DNA from: CAYLNM01 sp964385045
GTDB lineage: Bacteria > Planctomycetota > Phycisphaerae > Phycisphaerales > SM1A02
DNA: 26,015 nt
Direction of reading: 5' to 3'
NCBI GenBank assembly: GCA_964385045.1
Contig: CAYLNM010000046.1
Coordinates: 1 to 26,015 of the forward strand
How positions within the stretch are numbered: position 1 is the stretch's first letter; the number at the start of each line of letters is the position of its first letter. Below are positions 22,108 to 26,015 of the stretch, piece after piece. Position numbers and translations under genes: made by a program. Under the pieces are notes generated by a model, which ran no database searches, had not been told where the DNA came from, and worked only from the letters and a program-made list of their open reading frames with translations.

Positions 22108-23316
22108 TCAGCCGTCCCGGCCCCGGCCGCCATCGTCCCGGACCGGGCCGTCGGCGTCCACGCCGGCCGCTGCCGGCGCCCCGAGGGCCACGAACCGGCG
22201 GCGGCGGATCGCGGGGTTGCCGAGCTGGCCGCAGGCGCCCATGAGGCTGCGGCCCATCGTCCGGCGGCGCTTCACCAGCCGCCCGCCCTCGGAGACGCGG
22301 GTGGTGAAGCGGGCGACCGTCTCCTCGTCCGGGGCCGGCCACGGCGAGTCGCGGCGGGGGTTGTACGGGATCACGTTCACGGTGGCGGGCAGGTCGCCCA
22401 GCCGCGCGACGAGGGCGTCGGCGTGCTCGTCCGCGTCGTTGACGCCGGGGATCAGCACGTACTCGATCAGGATGCGGGCGGCGACGCGGTCGACCCAGTC
22501 CCACATCGCGGCGAACAGCTCGTCGAGCGGCACCGCGCGGTTGATCGGCATGAGCTCGTCGCGGATCGCGTCGGTCGGCGCGTTGAGCGAGACGGCGAGG
22601 TTGAGGCGGCGGAACCCCGCGCGGCCGGCGAAGTCGGCGTAGCGGCGGATGCCGTCGGCCTGGCCCACCGTCGAGACGGTGATCCGCGACGGCGCGATCG
22701 ACGGGCCGAGGTGGCCGACGAGCACCTCGATCGCGGGCAGCACCGCGTCGAGGTTGTCCATCGGCTCGCCCATCCCCATGAAGACGATGTTGTCGACCCG
22801 TGTGTCGAAGGCGTGCCGGGCCGCGAACCACTGGGCGACGATCTCGGCCGTGGTCAGCTGCCGCATCCGCCCCATGCGGGCGGTCTCGCAGAAGGTGCAG
22901 CCCATCGCGCAGCCGACCTGCGACGAGACGCAGAGCGACACCCGGGGACGGCCGCGGACCGACTGCTGCGGCAGGATCACCGACTCGGTCTCGAGCGGAT
23001 CGGCCCCGGGGGCGCGGGCCGAGGGCGGGTCGGCGGGCGAGGGCTCGAGCCGCTGGGCGAACTTCACCGTCGGCCCCTCGGTCTCCTCGCGGACGACCGG
23101 CATCTCGGGCAGCCGCATCCACGCGGCCGGCTCGCCGGTGCGGAAGAGCGCGCGGTACTCGTCGCGGGCGCGGCCGCGGGGCACGCCGCGGGCGAAGGCG
23201 GCCTCGACCGCCGCATCGAGGGACAGGCCGAGGACGTCGACGCGATCGCCACCGGCCGCGGGGGGGGCGGCGGCGCGATCGGGGGACGGCGACGGGGACG
23301 GGGACTCGGCGACCAT
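22108..23316 (-). CDS. rlmN: RlmN-type radical SAM RNA methyltransferase
   Basis: A 402-residue radical SAM enzyme that methylates C2 of A2503 in 23S rRNA and A37 of some tRNAs. The 4Fe-4S cysteines are Cys136, Cys140 and Cys143 (CAMGCTFCETARMG). MGMGEPMDN (180-188) binds SAM, and Cys362 in MGACGQLGNP is the methyl-carrying cysteine. TVSTVG and LIPGVND are conserved. E. coli RlmN reads FCSTAQQGF where this one reads FCETARMGR, so it belongs to a divergent branch. The N-terminus is Ser/Pro repetitive, then a short helical domain; the C-terminal 30 residues are Gly/Arg/Asp-rich. A Cfr-like role is less likely but not excluded. A TACAGT box lies 8 nt before the ATG; the LAB_N gene is 23 nt upstream. 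Confidence 0.9.
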   Translation of the reverse strand: MVAESPSPSPSPDRAAAPPAAGGDRVDVLGLSLDAAVEAAFARGVPRGRARDEYRALFRTGEPAAWMRLPEMPVVREETEGPTVKFAQRLEPSPADPPSARAPGADPLETESVILPQQSVRGRPRVSLCVSSQVGCAMGCTFCETARMGRMRQLTTAEIVAQWFAARHAFDTRVDNIVFMGMGEPMDNLDAVLPAIEVLVGHLGPSIAPSRITVSTVGQADGIRRYADFAGRAGFRRLNLAVSLNAPTDAIRDELMPINRAVPLDELFAAMWDWVDRVAARILIEYVLIPGVNDADEHADALVARLGDLPATVNVIPYNPRRDSPWPAPDEETVARFTTRVSEGGRLVKRRRTMGRSLMGACGQLGNPAIRRRRFVALGAPAAAGVDADGPVRDDGGRGRDG

Positions 23317-23324
23317 GGACCGTC

Positions 23325-23330
23325 ACTGTA
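23325..23330 (-). promoter_or_regulatory. -10-like TACAGT, 8 nt before rlmN
   Basis: TACAGT on the minus strand fits inside the 23-nt gap between the LAB_N gene and rlmN. It would give rlmN an own, nearly leaderless transcript. No ribosome-binding site is apparent. Confidence 0.4.
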
Positions 23331-23339
23331 GCCGCGCGG

Positions 23340-23714
23340 TCATCCGCGTCGAGCGGGGGGCGGGGGCGCCGCGGCGGGGTCGTCGTCCGCCCGTGCTTCC
23401 TCCGGCGCCGCGTCGCCGTGCCGCGCCGCACGACGGATCATGACGAGGTTCCGGGCGTAGACGGTCCAGCCGAACGCCTGGCCGACCAGTCCCACCGGCT
23501 CGCCCCGGAGGCCGTAGTAGACGGCGAGCAGGGTGGCGCCGCCGAGGCTGCACCACCAGAACGGCAGCGGCACGTGCGAGACGCCGCGACGTTCGCTCGC
23601 GAGCCACTGGATCAGCCAGCGGGCCATGAAGAGGGCCTGGGCGGCGAAGCCGAAGACCAGCAGCCACCGCTCGAACGCGGTGGTCGCGCCGGCCCAGCGG
23701 GCGAGCTCGTGCAT
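23340..23714 (-). CDS. LAB_N (lipid A biosynthesis N-terminal) membrane protein
   Basis: A 124-residue membrane protein made of the LAB_N domain only. Seen: LVFGFAAQALFMARWLIQWLASE, then VPLPFWWCSLGGATLLAVYYGLRGEPVGLVGQAFGWTVYARNL, the standard order of this domain with its Arg-Trp/Gln-Trp-x-x-Ser-Glu and Tyr-x-Arg-Asn signatures. Three hydrophobic segments are evident. The last 25 residues are Ala/Pro/Asp-rich and cytosolic-looking. LAB_N is often fused to or next to lipid-A disaccharide synthase or a glycosyltransferase; here it is free-standing. Its function is not firmly known. A GGAG lies 9 nt before the ATG. Confidence 0.88.
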   Translation of the reverse strand: MHELARWAGATTAFERWLLVFGFAAQALFMARWLIQWLASERRGVSHVPLPFWWCSLGGATLLAVYYGLRGEPVGLVGQAFGWTVYARNLVMIRRAARHGDAAPEEARADDDPAAAPPPPARRG

Positions 23715-23765
23715 CGGGCGGCTCCGGGGCTCGGGGGCGGGTTGGTGGTCACGCGCGACCGCGCG

Positions 23766-23900
23766 TCAGCCGTGGCGGTGCTCGTCGGCCACGGGGTCGT
23801 CGCCGTCGCGGGCGGCGTGGCGGGCCTCCTGCCGCTGCAGCGCCCGCCACACGAGCACGCCCACCGCGAGCATGCTGAGGACGATCAGCAGCGACTTCAT
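23766..23900 (-). CDS. 44-residue single-pass membrane protein
   Basis: A very small gene. The protein starts MKSLLIVLSMLAVGVLVWRAL, one hydrophobic helix of about 17 residues, and continues with a charged tail rich in Arg, His, Glu and Asp ending EHRHG. The ATG overlaps the stop of the E3-like gene as ATGA, a strong sign of translational coupling. No family could be assigned. It could be a membrane tether or small regulator of the upstream complex. LAB_N starts 51 nt later on the same strand. Confidence 0.6.
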   Translation of the reverse strand: MKSLLIVLSMLAVGVLVWRALQRQEARHAARDGDDPVADEHRHG

Positions 23901-25237
23901 CGTCGCGCGGCTCCCGCCGCGACGGTGGATCCGGCCCCCCCCGGCGCGGCGGCCGGGGCGGCGAAGCGGCGGGCGAGCGCGGCGCGGGCGGCCCGATCGA
24001 TCGCGACCGCCGCCAGGTCGCCGGGGTCGCGGGCGATGCCGGCGAGGTCGCCGGGCTCGGCCGCCATCTCGACCGCCAGCAGCAGCTCGCGGGCCGCGGC
24101 CTCGGGCGCCCGGGCGACGAGCGACGCACCGACCACGAGACCGCCCTCGTCGACCAGGAGGCGGCAGGTGGCGGCGGCGTCGGCCGCGTCGACCGGAGCC
24201 TCGGCGTCGGGGTCCGGCAGGGCGGCGGGCTGCGGCCCCGCGGAGCCGGCCGCGATGCGGATCGTGACGCCCGCGGCGGCGGCGTCCGCCTCGCTCAGCC
24301 CGCACCAGGCCACGAAGCCGAGGTCGCCGAGCGGCACGAGGTACAGGGGAACCGGCTCGTCGAACGGCTCCGCCTCGCCCGCGGCGGTCGCCCCGGCCGC
24401 GGTGCCCTGCCGCATCCAGCGTCCTTCGGTGGCCGGGCCCGCGACGGCGGCGCCGGCGGCGAGGATCCGCGGGTCGCCCGTCCGCAGGTGCTCGTCCACC
24501 GCGACGCGACCGCTCGACAGATCCACCGCCACCGCCTCGAGTCCGAGGCCGTCCACGCGGGGGACGAGGCCGATCCCGTCGACGACCAGCGACGGCGGCT
24601 CGGCCTCGCCCTCCGCGGCGGCGGCGAGGGCCGGAGTGAGCAGCGTGACGCCGGCGGCGCGGAGCATGGCGGCGGTCGCCGCTCGCACCGGATCGTCGAC
24701 GCTGGGGAGCAGGCCGCCTCCGCCGGGTGCGAGCTGCGCCGCCCAGCCGCGGACGGCCAGCCGGGCCGCCGCCGTGCACTCGGCGGGTCCGCCGCCACGG
24801 ACGAGCGCGACCGCGCCGGCCGCGGGCGGTGTCTCGGCGGGCAGGCCGCGGGACCACGAGCCGATGGTGCGGGGCGCGGCGGCCGACACGCCGTTCGGAG
24901 TGCTCCCGTCTCGCTCGCCGCTCGCGCCGGGCCGGTCGAGGTCGGGGGCCAGCACCAGCCGCCGGAAGCGGAGCCGCGGCACCCCGACGTTGCTCGGGAT
25001 GCGGAGCTGCCGGTCGCCGTCCAGCACCGCGTCGCCGTCGAGCAGGTCGATCTCGGCGGCGCGGCACGCGGCGAGCAGGGGATCGGCCCCGGCGCGGGCG
25101 AGCCGCGATCCGCCGCCGTGCATCACGACGGCGACGCTCCGGCCGCGGGCCCGCGCCTCGAGGGCGGCGGCGAGGCCGGCGGGCCCGCCGCCGATCACCG
25201 CCACGTCGACGGTGGTGGAGAACTGGCCGACGACCAT
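23897..25237 (-). CDS. dihydrolipoamide dehydrogenase-like protein lacking the redox centre (likely pseudoenzyme)
   Basis: A 446-residue protein in the E3 position of a 2-oxoacid dehydrogenase operon. Residues 12-38 are a good FAD-binding start (VAVIGGGPAGLAAALEARARG). The next block, GGSRLARAGADP (42-53), aligns with the redox loop GGTCLNVGCIP but has no Cys in place of either active cysteine. The second dinucleotide site reads ALVRGGGPAECTAAARLA (144-161). The FAD-contacting Gly-Asp is Gly-Ala (ILAAGAAVAG, 258-267). The dimer domain is recognisable (YLVPLGDLGFVAWCGLSEADA) but its closing His-Pro...Glu is gone. The fold is kept and the chemistry lost. It overlaps the E2 gene (TGATG) and the next small gene (ATGA). 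A different flavin-only reaction remains possible. Confidence 0.75.
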   Translation of the reverse strand: MVVGQFSTTVDVAVIGGGPAGLAAALEARARGRSVAVVMHGGGSRLARAGADPLLAACRAAEIDLLDGDAVLDGDRQLRIPSNVGVPRLRFRRLVLAPDLDRPGASGERDGSTPNGVSAAAPRTIGSWSRGLPAETPPAAGAVALVRGGGPAECTAAARLAVRGWAAQLAPGGGGLLPSVDDPVRAATAAMLRAAGVTLLTPALAAAAEGEAEPPSLVVDGIGLVPRVDGLGLEAVAVDLSSGRVAVDEHLRTGDPRILAAGAAVAGPATEGRWMRQGTAAGATAAGEAEPFDEPVPLYLVPLGDLGFVAWCGLSEADAAAAGVTIRIAAGSAGPQPAALPDPDAEAPVDAADAAATCRLLVDEGGLVVGASLVARAPEAAARELLLAVEMAAEPGDLAGIARDPGDLAAVAIDRAARAALARRFAAPAAAPGGAGSTVAAGAARR

Positions 25238-26015
25238 CAGACCAGCATCCGGCCGGGATGCTCGAGGTCGGCGATGACGTGCCGCATGAACGCGATCTCG
25301 ACCGCGCCGTCGATCAGGCGGTGGTCCATCGAGTGGCTCAGCGGCATGATCGAACGCGGCTCGACCGCGCCGTCCACCACCCACGGCATCGCCCGCGTGC
25401 GGCCGACCGCGAGCACCGCGACCTGCGGGGGCGTGATGATCGGCGTGGCGTAGCGGCTGCCCCCCATCGCGCCGGCGTTGCTGATCGTGTACGTCGCCCC
25501 CGCGGCGTCGGACGGCTCGAAGCGGCCCGCCCGGCACTTCTCGGTGAGGGCGGCGAGGGCCTGCTCGATGCCGGAGACGGCGAGCCGGTCGGCGTCGCGG
25601 ATCACCGGGGCGACGAGCCCGCGCGGCGTCTGCACGCCCACGGCGACGTTCACGGCGTCGTGGTAGACGACCCGCTCGTTCGCCTCGTCCCAGCTCGCGT
25701 TGAAGATCGGGAACGCCCGGAGTCCGCGGGCCACCGCGCGGATCACGAACGACAGCACGCCCACCCGCTGCTCCGGCGGGACCGACGCGTTGTACGACTT
25801 CCGGAAGGCGAGCAGCTCGGTGACGTCGGCGTCGTCGCAGTCGGTGACGTGCGGGATGGTGCGCACCGCGTCGCACATCGTGCGGGCGATCGCGAGCCGC
25901 GTGCGGCTGAGGGGGGCGACGTGGGCGCCCTCCTCGCGGGTCGCGTGCTCGGGGATGCGGGCCGCGTCGGGCACCGGGGTGGCGACGCCCGCGGCGGGGG
26001 CCGCCGCGGGGGCGG
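25237..26015 (-). CDS. 2-oxoacid dehydrogenase E2 acyltransferase, C-terminal part (cut by window edge)
   Basis: The 3' part of an E2 gene, coding about 259 residues here. The first 20 or so visible residues are an Ala/Pro linker (PAAAGVATPVP) that connects to lipoyl and subunit-binding domains beyond the edge. The catalytic CAT-like domain follows: LSRTRLAIARTM, IPHVTDCDDADVTELL, FPIFNASWDE, VNVAVGVQTPRGLVAPVI, TYTISNAG and the catalytic SMDHRLIDGA (His and Asp). It transfers acyl groups between lipoyl-lysine and CoA in the cytosol. The substrate (pyruvate, branched-chain or 2-oxoglutarate) cannot be told from this part; pyruvate or branched-chain is likelier than OGDH. A GTG near 25974 is inside the linker and not a real start. 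The stop overlaps the start of the E3-like gene. Confidence 0.9.
   Translation of the reverse strand, partial: APAAAPAAGVATPVPDAARIPEHATREEGAHVAPLSRTRLAIARTMCDAVRTIPHVTDCDDADVTELLAFRKSYNASVPPEQRVGVLSFVIRAVARGLRAFPIFNASWDEANERVVYHDAVNVAVGVQTPRGLVAPVIRDADRLAVSGIEQALAALTEKCRAGRFEPSDAAGATYTISNAGAMGGSRYATPIITPPQVAVLAVGRTRAMPWVVDGAVEPRSIMPLSHSMDHRLIDGAVEIAFMRHVIADLEHPGRMLV

Noticed and set aside
20930..23431. A much longer diguanylate cyclase reaching into rlmN
   Set aside because: The extra N-terminal part is the shadow of rlmN in another frame. The membrane segments and a sensible start lie at 22033 and downstream.
25972..25974. GTG as the start of the E2 gene
   Set aside because: The frame stays open to the window edge with a typical Ala/Pro inter-domain linker, so the real start is outside.
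1..26015. CRISPR array, insertion sequence, phage or integrase genes
   Set aside because: No regularly spaced repeat of CRISPR size, no transposase or integrase motif and no terminal inverted repeats were found; the only repeat is the 16-nt tandem at 20834-20913.

Overview
The window is very GC-rich, densely coded chromosomal DNA. The gene content points to a Gram-negative-type bacterium: an ADP-heptose synthase, a LAB_N protein of the lipid A family, a lipoprotein and a McsA/McsB protein-arginine kinase pair. The extreme GC, the McsAB pair and the Ala/Pro-rich proteins fit Planctomycetota, perhaps Phycisphaerae. That assignment is inference; the window has no rRNA or other phylogenetic marker. 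I see no mobile element, CRISPR array, tRNA or rRNA, and gene style is uniform throughout.

Layout, left to right. 224-3071 (-): an outer-membrane-type lipoprotein with a beta-propeller-like body, followed by purH. 3434-4120 (+): riboflavin synthase. 4158-7279 (-): gluQ, a DUF192 protein and a SpoIIE/RsbU-type PP2C phosphatase with a degenerate receiver. 7432-7719 (+): pterin-4a-carbinolamine dehydratase. 7824-9448 (-): mcsA-mcsB. 9717-10496 (-): a YceH/DUF480 protein. 10680-13550 (+): a domain-swapped HldE-like enzyme and a family 2 glycosyltransferase. 13692-14405 (+): an unknown protein with a faint nucleotidyltransferase-like motif. 14354-17259: a cysteine cluster of cysteine dioxygenase (-), cysteine synthase (-) and, divergently, serine acetyltransferase (+). 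17247-18044 (-): a receiver-DHp protein without an ATPase domain. 18230-19144 (+): a SpoU-type RNA methyltransferase. 19180-20670 (-): a long helical exported protein. 20930-26015 (-): a run containing an E2 acyltransferase (cut by the right edge), an E3-like pseudoenzyme, a 44-residue membrane protein, a LAB_N protein, RlmN and a membrane diguanylate cyclase.

How the genes work together. CysE and CysK make cysteine from serine, and the dioxygenase next door removes it. CysE ends in the C-terminal isoleucine needed to dock into CysK. HldE plus the glycosyltransferase look like a surface-glycan pair. McsA and McsB form a complete arginine-kinase/adaptor unit, but no CtsR or ClpC is present here. 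E2 and the E3-like protein share a 1-nt TGATG stop/start overlap, and the E3-like protein and the small membrane protein share a 4-nt ATGA overlap.

The most unusual items are: (1) the E3-position protein that keeps the flavoprotein fold signature but has lost both redox cysteines, the FAD-contacting Asp and the His/Glu dyad; (2) the HldE with reversed domain order; (3) the REC-DHp protein without a catalytic domain; (4) a bacterial cysteine dioxygenase with the eukaryote-like Cys-Tyr pair; and (5) TAnnnT boxes 6-9 nt from several start codons, suggesting leaderless mRNAs.
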